Of a DNA stretch of 36,291 nucleotides, positions 1-8,304 are shown piece by piece (position 1 is the stretch's first letter; each line of letters opens with the position of its first letter). The notes beneath the pieces were generated by a model. It was not told where the DNA came from and searched no databases. It worked only from the letters and a program-made list of their open reading frames with translations. Source of the DNA: Elusimicrobiota bacterium (GTDB lineage: Bacteria; Elusimicrobiota; Elusimicrobia; UBA1565; JACRDR01); NCBI GenBank assembly GCA_016207565.1, contig JACQPK010000511.1, positions 1 through 36,291 on the forward strand, given 5' to 3'. Both the position numbers and the translations under genes were made by a program.

Positions 1-1
1 A

Positions 2-77
2 GGAACGCGAAGGACGGATCGAGGGAATATTTCGCTTTCCGCGCCTTTCTGTTACTTCCTCTGCGTGCCTTCGCGTT
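2..77. repeat. Intergenic repeat family, inverted pair
   Basis: Positions 44-77 match 1681-1715 at about 30 of 35 aligned columns, sharing CTCTGCG and CCTTCGCGTT blocks. Positions 2-28 carry part of the same element in inverted orientation (GGAACGCGAAGGA). The copies therefore flank the TPR gene on both sides. They are non-coding by appearance. From 78 to 195 I see only GC-rich sequence leading to the TPR gene, with no other recognisable element. Confidence 0.5.
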
Positions 78-195
78 GCTTAGTTCGTTAGGCATCAGTT
101 TGGAGGTGCACTAGTTCGCGCCGGGACTTGGATCCTGCCGCTTCCCCGGCCGGCCAACCGCCGCCCCGCCGCCCGCGCCGCTCGCCCACCCGGCC

Positions 196-1647
196 TTGAC
201 TACGCGTGGTGAAGCACATTATCCTGAGCGCGTGGTGATTTGGGCACTGTTGGCCCTATGGACCGGCACCCCGGCGTTCGCGGGCGAGTGCGAGGACGCG
301 CTCGCCAAATGCGACGAGGTCCGCAACGAGGCGGAGAAGGCGATGGCCTGCGTCACCGGAGTGGCGAACCGCTTTCCCAACTGCGCGGCGGCGCACGCGC
401 TCGTCGCCGAGCTCGGCAACGTGTTCGGGTACGCCGCCAAGGAAACGGGGAACGAAGCGGGGATGAAGCCCTTCTTCGAGAAGGCGTTCGAAGGGGCGAG
501 CAAGGCCGCGGCGCTTCAGCCCCGGAACCCCGAGTACGCGCTGGCCCGCGCCCACGCGGCGTACGAATCGGGGAAGCACGACGCCTCGTTCGACGCCTAT
601 TCGAAGGCGCTCGAGCTGGCCCAAGACAACACGACGCGCGGGAGCGCGCACGCGGGGCGAGGGTGCATCCTGGCCCACCGGGGGAAGTTCGACGAGGCGC
701 TGCGGGAGATGGAGGCCGCTTGGCGGAACGCGCCCGACGCGCACACGCTCATCACCCGGGCCGAGGTCTTCACGCTCATGGGAGATAACGATCGCGCGCG
801 GGCGGACTACGACCAAGCGCTGTCCATGATCGAGGAGCCCGCCGAATACAAGGCGTGGGTGCAGAAGGAGCGCGACAAGGTGCCGGGGGGGCGAGGCAAG
901 CCTGCCGGAAAAGGAGCGGGCGCGACGGCGACCGGGCCGCGGCCTTTTCGTCCGCCCCCGGGAGCGGGCGGGGCCGCGGGCGGCAAGCCGGCCCTCACGG
1001 GGAAGGCGGCCGCCCAAGCCGCGTGCACCTCGGCGGTGAAGGACTGCTACGCGATCAACAAGAACTCCGGAACGCGCGAGGCGGTCAAGTGCTCCGAGAA
1101 GGTCCTCAACACGCACGCAAAATGCGCCGCGGCGCATTTCCAGCACGGCTGGTTCTGGGGAAACCTCGCCGAGGAGGATCGGCGCGCCAAGGGGCCGAAG
1201 CCGGCCAAGGAGGGCTGGCAGAAGGCGAAGGCCAGCTATAACCGCGCCGTCGAGCTCGACCCCAACGACGCGCTCGCCGTGATCAACCGCGGGATGGCCG
1301 AATATAAGTGCGGCTCCTACAAGGCCGCCGTCGAGACGCTGACGAAGGGGCTATCCCTCGCGATCAAGCCCGAGGCGCAAGCCACCGCCCACCTCGACCG
1401 CGGCCTGGCGTACGCGGCCCTCGGCGAGCACGGCAAGGCGCTGCCCGACTACGACGCCGCCTACGCGTACTTCAAGAGGCCCTCCCTCGAGCGGGCGCAC
1501 ACCTACGCCGCCCTCGGCCAGATCGCGAACGCCCGCAAGGAGTACGAGGAGATCGCCAAGGGGAAGGATGCGAGCGCGGCCGCGCTGGCCAAGAAGGGGC
1601 TCGCCGCGCTGGACGCCGCCGGCGAGCAGGTCCACGGCGCGGACTAG
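196..1647 (+). CDS. Secreted TPR protein with two Cys-containing halves
   Basis: Function is unknown; probably an exported scaffold protein. The 483-residue reading frame starts at a TTG, but GTG codons at 232 and 235 are equally plausible starts and put a short hydrophobic signal (VVIWALLALW...AFA) at the N-terminus. Tetratricopeptide-like helices fill both halves (roughly residues 65-225 and 310-475). Each half opens with the same pattern: C-x6-C-x12-14-C-x10-CAAAH, at C32/C39/C52/C63 and C277/C284/C299/C310. That indicates an internal duplication and possible disulfides outside the cytoplasm. A Gly/Pro/Ala-rich linker (about residues 230-270) separates the halves. The gene stands alone and converges on the amine oxidase gene. 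TPR is confident; the role is not. Confidence 0.75.
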   Translation: MTTRGEAHYPERVVIWALLALWTGTPAFAGECEDALAKCDEVRNEAEKAMACVTGVANRFPNCAAAHALVAELGNVFGYAAKETGNEAGMKPFFEKAFEGASKAAALQPRNPEYALARAHAAYESGKHDASFDAYSKALELAQDNTTRGSAHAGRGCILAHRGKFDEALREMEAAWRNAPDAHTLITRAEVFTLMGDNDRARADYDQALSMIEEPAEYKAWVQKERDKVPGGRGKPAGKGAGATATGPRPFRPPPGAGGAAGGKPALTGKAAAQAACTSAVKDCYAINKNSGTREAVKCSEKVLNTHAKCAAAHFQHGWFWGNLAEEDRRAKGPKPAKEGWQKAKASYNRAVELDPNDALAVINRGMAEYKCGSYKAAVETLTKGLSLAIKPEAQATAHLDRGLAYAALGEHGKALPDYDAAYAYFKRPSLERAHTYAALGQIANARKEYEEIAKGKDASAAALAKKGLAALDAAGEQVHGAD

Positions 1648-1680
1648 CCCAATCTCCTCAGTTACCCGCTCTCTTCGCGT

Positions 1681-1790
1681 CCTTTCCGTAACTTCACTCT
1701 GCGATCCTTCGCGTTTCATCTGTTGCAGCCCGCCGCCTAACGGGGAAAACGGCGGAACGCAGAGGTCCGCAAAGTAAAGTAACGAAAAGG
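1681..1790. repeat. Imperfect inverted repeat between convergent genes
   Basis: The 1681-1717 copy and the 1754-1790 copy (inverted) belong to the same family as 44-77 and could pair into a long imperfect stem. Inside lies a smaller stem, CCGCCG at 1730-1735 with CGGCGG at 1750-1755. The element sits between the converging ends of the TPR and amine oxidase genes and may act as a two-way terminator, though no clear T-run is present. The rest of the gap (1791-1872) shows nothing recognisable. Confidence 0.5.
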
Positions 1791-1872
1791 CCGCAGAGGA
1801 AAGGAGAACAAAATTATCCCGACACCCTCGACGGGGGGAGGCGGTCAACCACGAATCTAGGTTAGCGTCTAG

Positions 1873-3711
1873 CTACAGTCCCGGCGTGCGCCGGTAGAAT
1901 CCCGCGGGCACGAAGCGCACGCTCGCCCGGTGCGCCGGCATGAGGGGCCACTCCTCGGGCCGCGGGGCGTGGGTGACGCCCAGGACATACCACAAGACCA
2001 GGTCCCCGTCCACCAGGCTCTCGTCGTCCTCGCCGAAACGCCCGACGCCGTCGCCGCCCGCCGCTTGGTTCGGGTAGTCCCCGGCCGCGTAGCGCTCGCC
2101 CCGCTTGTGCCGGGTCGCCCACACGGCGTGCTCCAGGAACCCGGCGCGCCGGCGGATCTCGGAACCCGGCGACGACAGCGGGGGCGCGTTCTCGCCGGGA
2201 ACGACGAGATAGCCGGCCGGATGCCCCTCCGCGGCCGACGCGCCGGAGGCGACGAGCCACCGGCGGCTCTCCGAGGGGTCCAGCGCCCGGCGGGCCGCCC
2301 GCTCGGACCCGAGCAGGCGCGAGTCCATCGCGAAGGCGTTGCCGTGCGGGTTTTGGGGGTCTCGAGGCAGGGGCCGCGCGAACGTCTCGTAGAGGCGGTT
2401 GGCCTCGCCGTCGACGTCGAAGTCGAGGCGTAGGGCGAAGAAGTGCTGGTGGTGGGGCGCCGCGACGCCGCTCGACACCGGATGCGAGTAGGGGTCGTGG
2501 GAGGACGACGAGACCCCCTTGGCGAGCATGATGCCGGTCGCCTCCACCTGGAACTCGAGCGCCCCGTCCTCGCGGAACACCCAGCTGAACGCGTAATCGT
2601 AGTTGCCGATCGTCGCGACCGATGTGAGCACCAGCTCCCGCGCACGGCGCGCGACGTCCGCGTCGGGCTCCGGATTGCGGTGCTTCCACAAGAGCCCCCC
2701 GTCCCGGGTGTAGAAGCCGAGCGCCCGCGGCAGCACGGCGGGCTCGCCGCGCTCGTCCGCCAGCTCGGCGTCGAGCGCCAGCGCGTCGGGAGGCAGATCC
2801 TTGCCGGGCGTGAGCGGGCCCGCGAGCCGGCCGAGCCCGAGCTCTCCGGCGTCGAACGCGCCCCGCCAGACCCAAGCCGGCGACGGGTCGCCGTACGGGA
2901 CCACGGTCTCGGAGACCGACGCGCGGTAGAGCACCGGCCGGAGACGACCGCCGTCCTCGCGCGCGACGTCGTAGAGGACGGGCCCTTCCCGCGCGTCGAG
3001 CGCGAAGCGGAAGCTCCAGCCGCCCCAGCGCACGCGCCGGCCCTCGCGCTCGAGCGCGAGGGGAGTCCCGGACGAAGCCGTCGACCGGAGCGCGGAGTAG
3101 TCGCCGGTCTCGGGGCCGATTGCCGGTCCCCCGGCGTCCTCCACGCGCGCGACGCGTCCGTGCGTCAGGTCGACGACAGCGACGACGCCCTCCACCGGCC
3201 GAGCGTAGAAATTCGGCGAGCGGCCCTGGTAAAAGGACAGCACGCGCGCGAGCCGCGGGCCGCCGGCCTGCTCCAGCCCGATCGTCCCGGGCGCCCAGGC
3301 GTCGAGCCCGACGCGGTCGAACTCCGTGATCCCTCGCTTCCGCATCATTTCCCGCCACGCCGGGTCCGCGCGCACGAGCTCGGCCGCGCCGGAGGTCTCG
3401 CTCGGCAGCAGGCCGGGTTGCACGCCCGTCTTGGCGAGCCAGCGCGCGACCCGGCCCCGGCCGAGATCGACCGTCGCCTCGTAGACGCGGTTCGCCGGGC
3501 GATCGAGCAGCACCGCGGCCGCGGACCGACGGCCCGGAGCGGCCCCCTTTTCCGGCTCCTCGAGCGCGAGCGCCGCGAAGAACGCCCCCTTCGGGAAGCG
3601 CGCGTCCCGCCGGAGCACCGCCGCGGCGCGCTCGAGCTCCCGCGCCGTCAGCGGGTCCAGGGGATGAGCGGCAAGCGTCGAGGCCCAGACCCAAAGCAGG
3701 GGGAGTACCAT
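1873..3711 (-). CDS. Copper amine oxidase (primary-amine oxidase)
   Basis: Quinone-dependent copper amine oxidase, which oxidises primary amines to aldehydes with release of ammonia and hydrogen peroxide. The family's key residues are visible. The cofactor tyrosine lies in the N-Y-D motif (Y371), which would be processed to topaquinone. The copper ligands are H421 and H423 in HHQHFF and H581 in the C-terminal THAPRPEEWPLMP motif. The catalytic base is D287 in AFDAGELGLG, which follows the conserved VPYGDP. The position equivalent to the usual gate Tyr is F286. At 612 residues it is near the length of the catalytic forms. The N-terminus (MVLPLLWVWASTLAAHP) looks like a signal peptide, so it is probably periplasmic. 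Substrate cannot be inferred; no dedicated amine-catabolism genes are adjacent. Confidence 0.9.
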   Translation of the reverse strand: MVLPLLWVWASTLAAHPLDPLTARELERAAAVLRRDARFPKGAFFAALALEEPEKGAAPGRRSAAAVLLDRPANRVYEATVDLGRGRVARWLAKTGVQPGLLPSETSGAAELVRADPAWREMMRKRGITEFDRVGLDAWAPGTIGLEQAGGPRLARVLSFYQGRSPNFYARPVEGVVAVVDLTHGRVARVEDAGGPAIGPETGDYSALRSTASSGTPLALEREGRRVRWGGWSFRFALDAREGPVLYDVAREDGGRLRPVLYRASVSETVVPYGDPSPAWVWRGAFDAGELGLGRLAGPLTPGKDLPPDALALDAELADERGEPAVLPRALGFYTRDGGLLWKHRNPEPDADVARRARELVLTSVATIGNYDYAFSWVFREDGALEFQVEATGIMLAKGVSSSSHDPYSHPVSSGVAAPHHQHFFALRLDFDVDGEANRLYETFARPLPRDPQNPHGNAFAMDSRLLGSERAARRALDPSESRRWLVASGASAAEGHPAGYLVVPGENAPPLSSPGSEIRRRAGFLEHAVWATRHKRGERYAAGDYPNQAAGGDGVGRFGEDDESLVDGDLVLWYVLGVTHAPRPEEWPLMPAHRASVRFVPAGFYRRTPGL

Positions 3712-3719
3712 GGAGCCGG

Positions 3720-3725
3720 ATTATA
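3720..3725 (-). promoter_or_regulatory. TATAAT -10 box for amine oxidase gene
   Basis: A perfect TATAAT on the minus strand ends 8 nt before the ATG at 3711. No convincing -35 box is seen. A transcript starting at the usual distance would have almost no 5' leader. Confidence 0.5.
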
Positions 3726-3781
3726 GCAACGACAGCCTTGCGAAAGCCCCAAGGCCGGGGTATATATTGAGGAAAGGGCCG

Positions 3782-5143
3782 ATGGAACCCGCCGACGAAG
3801 AGAAGGACAAAGACCGCGAGAAGAAGTGGCTGATCCTGATCGCGCTCCTGGGAGTGGCCACCCTGTCGCTCGTTTTCTTCCTGCTGCCCGGCTCCAAGTC
3901 GAAGAAGCCGCAGCTCGGCATGCCGTTCGCCTCCAAGCCCAAGTCCGCGGAGCCCAAGACGGGCCCGCGGCTGGGCGTCGCGGAGCTGCAGTCGGAAGGC
4001 GTGGCCTACTCCGGCGCGGCCGGCGCGCCCGGCGCGCCCGCCGGAGAGGCCGGGGCGGAGGGGGACCTGAGCGCCGCCGATATCCTGGGATTGCTCGCCG
4101 TGGACGCTCAGGTATCGACGGCCACCGCGAAACAGTTCGAACAGGAGCTCAAGGCCGACCCGGAGATCCACCGGGCGTTGAGCCGATTCAAGGCGAGCGG
4201 CGGCAGCGACGTCGCCGGTCTGCTGGCGACGCTCGGCTCGATGCCCCAGTTCCAGGGGCTCATGAAGAAGTTCAAGCTCGACAAGAAGTTCGGGCACGGG
4301 CTCGGCTCCGACTTCGACGCCCTCGGCCGGGGAGGTCGAGGCGCCCAGACGAACGCCGGCGCCGCCGCCCTGGCCGAGGCCCTCAAGCGCTACAAAGGCG
4401 CCGGCAAGGGCATCGGCCCCGGCGTGTATAGCGACGGCGGGCTCGCCGCGGGCCCGCGGCGTAAGCGCACGCGGAACACGAAGCAAGGACGGAGCGGCGG
4501 GGATCCGCACTACGTGGAAGGGGCGCTCAACGCCAGCCAATGGCAGGCCCGGCTCGCCGCCGCGGGGACGCAGGAGTCGCAGGCCTACGACTTCGGCTTC
4601 TCGCTCGACGCGTGGGCGGCGCTTCAGTTCGCCAACCGCGAGGTCCTCAAGACGATCGAGACGGAGGGCCACAACCAGCCGGGGCCACCCCAACCCTCCG
4701 TGGCGACGTGCTCGGGGACGTGGTGCCGGCTCGTCTCATGCGGGAAGGGCTGCGTGAAGTGCCAACCCAAATACCCGTTCGGCAACAACAACGCCCCGGG
4801 CGGCGGCTGCGGTGGCGCCAACTGGGACTACAATCAGAACCACGACGAGGTGAAAGCCGTCTGCAAGTACTTCGGTTTCGAGGACGACTGCAAGCAGGCC
4901 TGCATCAACCACCCCCCTTGCGACATGTGGTCGTTCACCGACAAGCCGGTCGTCCAAGGAGACAACTCGGCGCCGACGCCCGGGGACGACGACCCAGGCG
5001 GCGTCGTCGAAGAGGAGTACGGCGGCGAAGACGGCGGGCCGGGCGGAGGGACCACCGGCGGCCCAGGGGGCTGCGTCGTCCCCTGCGACTACGTCGGCGA
5101 CCCTCCGCCCGGCTGTCGGAAAGACCCTACCTGCCCCGAATGA
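3782..5143 (+). CDS. Membrane-anchored Cys-rich protein, unknown function
   Basis: I do not recognise this 453-residue protein. The frame is open from 3710, but the start at 3782 is preferred. It has a purine-rich Shine-Dalgarno tract (GAGGA at 3769-3773), and it gives a short charged N-terminus followed by one membrane helix (LILIALLGVATLSLVFFLLP), implying a type II topology. An Ala/Gly-rich low-complexity stretch follows, then a helical segment. The last ~145 residues hold 14 cysteines, including CxxxCxxxCxxC (in SCGKGCVKC) and GGCVVPC contexts, mixed with acidic and Gly-rich spacers. This suggests a disulfide-rich exported domain. TATATA at 3761-3766 may be its -10 region. It is divergent from the amine oxidase gene and may share its control region. 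Confidence 0.65.
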   Translation: MEPADEEKDKDREKKWLILIALLGVATLSLVFFLLPGSKSKKPQLGMPFASKPKSAEPKTGPRLGVAELQSEGVAYSGAAGAPGAPAGEAGAEGDLSAADILGLLAVDAQVSTATAKQFEQELKADPEIHRALSRFKASGGSDVAGLLATLGSMPQFQGLMKKFKLDKKFGHGLGSDFDALGRGGRGAQTNAGAAALAEALKRYKGAGKGIGPGVYSDGGLAAGPRRKRTRNTKQGRSGGDPHYVEGALNASQWQARLAAAGTQESQAYDFGFSLDAWAALQFANREVLKTIETEGHNQPGPPQPSVATCSGTWCRLVSCGKGCVKCQPKYPFGNNNAPGGGCGGANWDYNQNHDEVKAVCKYFGFEDDCKQACINHPPCDMWSFTDKPVVQGDNSAPTPGDDDPGGVVEEEYGGEDGGPGGGTTGGPGGCVVPCDYVGDPPPGCRKDPTCPE

Positions 5144-5191
5144 CCTGAATCTTTCAGTTGATCGTTTTCGTCGACGTCTGAAAGATTCAGG
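5144..5191. terminator. Perfect 14-bp inverted repeat after the Cys-rich gene
   Basis: CCTGAATCTTTCAG at 5144-5157 begins right after the stop codon and is exactly inverted at 5178-5191, leaving a 20-nt loop. It lies at a convergent junction. Terminator function is inferred; the stem is not followed by a strong T-run. Confidence 0.5.
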
Positions 5192-5244
5192 ACGACAAGT
5201 TCTATTGGTTGCTTCCTTTGAGGAATTACTTAATATGAAACTGT

Positions 5245-5290
5245 CCCGGATTCTTCGGACGTAGCTTCACGATCAACCGAAGAATCCGGG
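5245..5290. terminator. Perfect 14-bp inverted repeat after the APSGS-repeat gene
   Basis: CCCGGATTCTTCGG at 5245-5258 and its exact inverse at 5277-5290 enclose an 18-nt loop. The stem ends four bases before the stop codon of the minus-strand gene, so it is placed like a terminator for that gene. Confidence 0.5.
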
Positions 5291-5294
5291 CGAA

Positions 5295-6455
5295 TCACCA
5301 CGGCCTTCGGTACGATCCCATGCTCTGCAGGATCGTCTCCGCGGCCTGCCGGTAGAACCGCTCGGCCTTCGAGCCCGACGGGGCGCGGCGATACCGCTGG
5401 TCGAACTCCGCGCCGAGCCTCTCGAGCTCGTAGCCGCTCGGCCGCGAGTACTGGAGCCACGAGCTGAGCGCCCGCAGCGCGCCGTCGAACGCGGCCTGCG
5501 CCGCCTGGCCGCAGAAGCGCTCCTCCCGCGAGCCGGACGGCGCCCGCCGCCAGCCCTCCTCGTAGCGGAGACCGAGCTGCTCGAGACCGCGATAGTCGTC
5601 CCCCGCCTGCCGCACCCGCCGCTCGAGCGCGACGATGGTGGCGTCCCAGGCCCCCTGCTCCGCGAGGGCGTAGAACCGCTCGAGCGTGCTCCCCGAGGGC
5701 GCGCGCCGCCAGCCGGCCGCCGCTTCTTTGGCGTACGCCTCGAGCTCCGAGAGCGACTCGCCGCTGAGCCGGCCCGACGAGATGAGCGCCCGGGCCTCCT
5801 CCATCAGCTCCTCCATGCGCCGCTGGGCGATGCGCTCCTCGAAGGAGCCGGAGGGAGCCGAGCGCCACCGAGCCGCCGACTCCTCGATGCCCCGCGAGAT
5901 CGCGCGGAGCCGCTCGATCCCTCCGCCGTAGTAGGGAGAGTCGGGGTACGGGGTGCCCCGGTCGTCGCGCGGGTAGTCGGGCACCGGGTAGTTCGGATAG
6001 TCGGGTCGCGGGTACTCGGGCCGCGGATAGCCCGGCCGGGGATAGTCCGGGCGCGGGTGGTCGTGGCGCGGCCGGTCGTCGCGGCGGCGGTCGTCGCGCC
6101 GCGGCGGATCGTCGCGGCGGGGCTGCTCGTGCCGGGGGTGCTCGTGGCGCGGCTCCTCCCGGCGCGGCGGGTCCTGGCGCGGCGGGTCCTGGCGCGGCTG
6201 CTCCTGGCGCGGGCGCTCCGGAGCCGGCGTCTGAGGCGGCGCGGGCTCTTGCGGCCGGGGCACCGGCGCCTCCCGGGGTGGAACGCGCTGGCGGCCCTGC
6301 TCGTCGCGCGGCAGCTGCCGGGCGACCTCCTGGAGGATCTGCGCGAACGCCCGCCCGGCGTCCCCGTTGAACGGAAGGCTCTGCGACCAGGAGGGCGTTA
6401 TGACCGTCGCCAAGAGCGAGATGGCGCACAATACACGGCGGGGTTCGTTTCTCAT
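5295..6455 (-). CDS. Exported protein with four APSGS repeats
   Basis: Unrecognised 386-residue protein. It starts at an ATG with a good AGGAGG site five bases upstream and a signal peptide (basic n-region, then AISLLATVITPSWS). Residues ~50-175 are a polyampholyte rich in Pro, Arg, Asp, Glu and His, much of it in PR-D/E-x steps. The C-terminal half consists of 52-53-residue units beginning at about residues 197, 249, 302 and 355. Each opens with W/Y-R-R/S-APSGS-x2-ER-F/I and continues as predicted helix; the last unit is truncated. A single Cys lies in unit three. A surface or cell-wall-associated role is plausible because of the signal peptide and charged linker, but no function is assigned. 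Confidence 0.7.
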   Translation of the reverse strand: MRNEPRRVLCAISLLATVITPSWSQSLPFNGDAGRAFAQILQEVARQLPRDEQGRQRVPPREAPVPRPQEPAPPQTPAPERPRQEQPRQDPPRQDPPRREEPRHEHPRHEQPRRDDPPRRDDRRRDDRPRHDHPRPDYPRPGYPRPEYPRPDYPNYPVPDYPRDDRGTPYPDSPYYGGGIERLRAISRGIEESAARWRSAPSGSFEERIAQRRMEELMEEARALISSGRLSGESLSELEAYAKEAAAGWRRAPSGSTLERFYALAEQGAWDATIVALERRVRQAGDDYRGLEQLGLRYEEGWRRAPSGSREERFCGQAAQAAFDGALRALSSWLQYSRPSGYELERLGAEFDQRYRRAPSGSKAERFYRQAAETILQSMGSYRRPW

Positions 6456-6561
6456 CGCGTCCTCCTTGCGTCGTCTGGTCTCAGCCTAACCCCGACCGCT
6501 GGCGCGCCACAGGGCCGAGGAGGGAGCCGCGCCATGGGACCGAAGGCCCCAGAAACGTCAT

Positions 6562-6597
6562 GGTCCGAAGGTCCCGCCTGCGATGGGACCTTGGACC
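6562..6597. repeat. Hairpin upstream of the DUF885 promoter
   Basis: GGTCCGAAGGTCCC at 6562-6575 pairs with GGGACCTTGGACC at 6585-6597 with one bulged base and a 9-nt loop. A weaker related copy (GGGACCGAAGGCCCC) lies at 6536-6550. It ends just before the -35 box, so it could be a terminator for antisense or upstream transcripts or an operator. The remainder of the 6456-6636 gap holds no gene I can support. Confidence 0.4.
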
Positions 6598-6601
6598 CAG
6601 A

Positions 6602-6629
6602 TTGTCGTTTTCCGCCGTTTTGATATAGT
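6602..6629 (+). promoter_or_regulatory. Sigma-70-like promoter, probably leaderless
   Basis: TTGTCG (6602-6607), a 16-nt spacer and TATAGT (6624-6629) form a good promoter. Only seven bases separate the -10 box from the ATG at 6637, and no Shine-Dalgarno sequence is present. Confidence 0.6.
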
Positions 6630-6636
6630 CGTCGAC

Positions 6637-8304
6637 ATGTTCCAGCTCGTGTCCGCGCTCTCCCTCGCGGCCTCCGCCGCGCCGACGCTGAAGTCCCTCG
6701 AGCTGCCCGGGACGCCGGCGTTCTCCGCCGCGGCCAAGGACGTGATCGACGTCCGCTTCGCGATCGACCCGAGCCTCGCCTCGGCGGCCGGGCTGTTCGA
6801 CGATGCCGTCCGGGTGCCGTCGTTCGACCCCGAGGCGGTCGCCGGACTGACGCGCCGCCTCCGCAAGGACCTCGAGAGCCTGCGGGCCATGCCGTGGCGA
6901 AGCTGGGAGATCGATCGCCAGATCGATTGGCGCTGGGTCTACGTCCTGGCGGAGGACGGCCTGCGGCAGCTCGAGACGGAACGGCTCTACCTCCACCGCC
7001 CGGCGTCCTGGCTCGAGCCGCTGGCCAACGACTACATCTTCCTGCTGACGTTCGCGCCGCAGCGCGCGGACCTGCGCGCCGGCCTCACGAAGCTCGTGCC
7101 AGGCATGGTCGCCGAGCTGCGCCGAGTCGCGACGAGGCCGACGCTCCGAGCCGCGGCCACCGCGGTCGGCGTCGCCGAGGGCGTCCTCGCCACGCTGCGC
7201 GCCGAGCCCGCGTCGCCCGCCCGGGACGCGGCGGTCTCGGCGCTCTCTTCCTATATAGACGAGCTCAGGGCGCTCAAGGACCCGACCGAGTACGCGGTGA
7301 TCGGCCGCGAAAACTACGCGTGGCGCCTGCGCCACGCGAATCTCCTGCCGTGGTCGCCGCAGCAGCTGCTCGCGCTCGCCACCCGCGAGCTGGTCGACGT
7401 CGAGACGCGGCTCGAGGCGCTCAAGCCCCGGCTCAAAGCGATCGACGCAACGGAGGAGGCGCGGCGGACGGCCGAACACCTGACGCAGGAGAGCCTGCTC
7501 GCGCTCTACGACAAGATCACCGACGAGGACCGCCGGTTCCTCGACCGGGCGGACCTGGTCACGGTGCCTCCCGGCGTCGGTCCGATCCGGACTCGGCCGA
7601 CGCCCGAGGCGATGATCCCGCTCACGGGCGACGGAGGGAGCATGAATCCGCCGGTGGCGGTCGGCGGCGACAGCGTCGGCTGGTGGAACGTCGAGCACTT
7701 CAAGCCCGAGTGGGACGCCGAGAAGCGGCTCTCGATGGTCCGGAACGCATTGGAGCGGAAGCGGACCGACATGGGCCCGTACGCGGTCCACGAAGGGCTG
7801 CCGGGGCATCACCTCCAGCTCTCGATCGCGCGGCTCCATCCGAACCCTCTGCGCAAGCTCCTCTACGATAACTCGATGGTCGAGGGGTGGGCGCTGTACG
7901 CCGAAGAGGCTTACTGGGCGGCCGGAGGCTTCGGGACCGAGGCCGAGGCCGAGCGCGAGATGCTCAACTCCTACCTCTACCGCGTGCGGCGCGTCTTCTA
8001 CGACGCGCACGTCGAGTCGGGCGATTGGACGCTGCAGGAGGCGGCCGACTTCAAGACCCGCTCTCGCCGCGGGGAAGGCAAGCCCGACGAGGACGTGCAG
8101 CGCACGATCAACTGGCCCGCCCAGCTCATCGGCTACTTCGCCGGCAAGCAGCAGATCCTCGCCCTGCGCGAGGAGTACCGCCGGAAGCTCGGCGCGGCCT
8201 ACTCGGACCGAAGGTTCCACGACGCGCTCCTGGCGGAAGGCTCGATCCCGGTCGCGCTGATTCGCGCCAAGCTCCTCGGCGAGCCCGTGCCGGGTGTCGA
8301 CTGA
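6637..8304 (+). CDS. DUF885 family metallopeptidase-like protein
   Basis: 555-residue member of the DUF885 family, whose members carry a zinc-peptidase-like active site. The motif HEGLPGHH (H385, E386, H391, H392) and the downstream EGWALYAEE (third-ligand region, about residues 413-421) are both present. The DNA frame is open upstream, but the ATG at 6637 gives a compact hydrophobic N-terminus (MFQLVSALSLAASAAP) resembling a signal peptide, and it lies immediately downstream of the best promoter in the window. Export is therefore likely. It heads the long plus-strand run and overlaps the following methyltransferase by one base (TGATG). A biological substrate cannot be named, and a link to the peptide gene downstream is only positional. 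Confidence 0.85.
   Translation: MFQLVSALSLAASAAPTLKSLELPGTPAFSAAAKDVIDVRFAIDPSLASAAGLFDDAVRVPSFDPEAVAGLTRRLRKDLESLRAMPWRSWEIDRQIDWRWVYVLAEDGLRQLETERLYLHRPASWLEPLANDYIFLLTFAPQRADLRAGLTKLVPGMVAELRRVATRPTLRAAATAVGVAEGVLATLRAEPASPARDAAVSALSSYIDELRALKDPTEYAVIGRENYAWRLRHANLLPWSPQQLLALATRELVDVETRLEALKPRLKAIDATEEARRTAEHLTQESLLALYDKITDEDRRFLDRADLVTVPPGVGPIRTRPTPEAMIPLTGDGGSMNPPVAVGGDSVGWWNVEHFKPEWDAEKRLSMVRNALERKRTDMGPYAVHEGLPGHHLQLSIARLHPNPLRKLLYDNSMVEGWALYAEEAYWAAGGFGTEAEAEREMLNSYLYRVRRVFYDAHVESGDWTLQEAADFKTRSRRGEGKPDEDVQRTINWPAQLIGYFAGKQQILALREEYRRKLGAAYSDRRFHDALLAEGSIPVALIRAKLLGEPVPGVD

Noticed and set aside
3710-3781. Earlier ATG for the Cys-rich membrane protein, overlapping the amine oxidase ATG
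   Set aside because: No Shine-Dalgarno site, and the extra residues are not signal-like; the 3782 ATG has a purine-rich site and a short charged N-terminus before the helix.
1862-4693. 943-codon minus-strand open frame
   Set aside because: Out of frame with the amine oxidase gene, Arg/Gly/Ala-biased, and spans three genes; an artefact of high GC.
6534-6623. 29-codon plus-strand ORF before the DUF885 gene
   Set aside because: It consists mostly of the GGGACC repeat and hairpin sequence, has no Shine-Dalgarno site and no convincing peptide motif.
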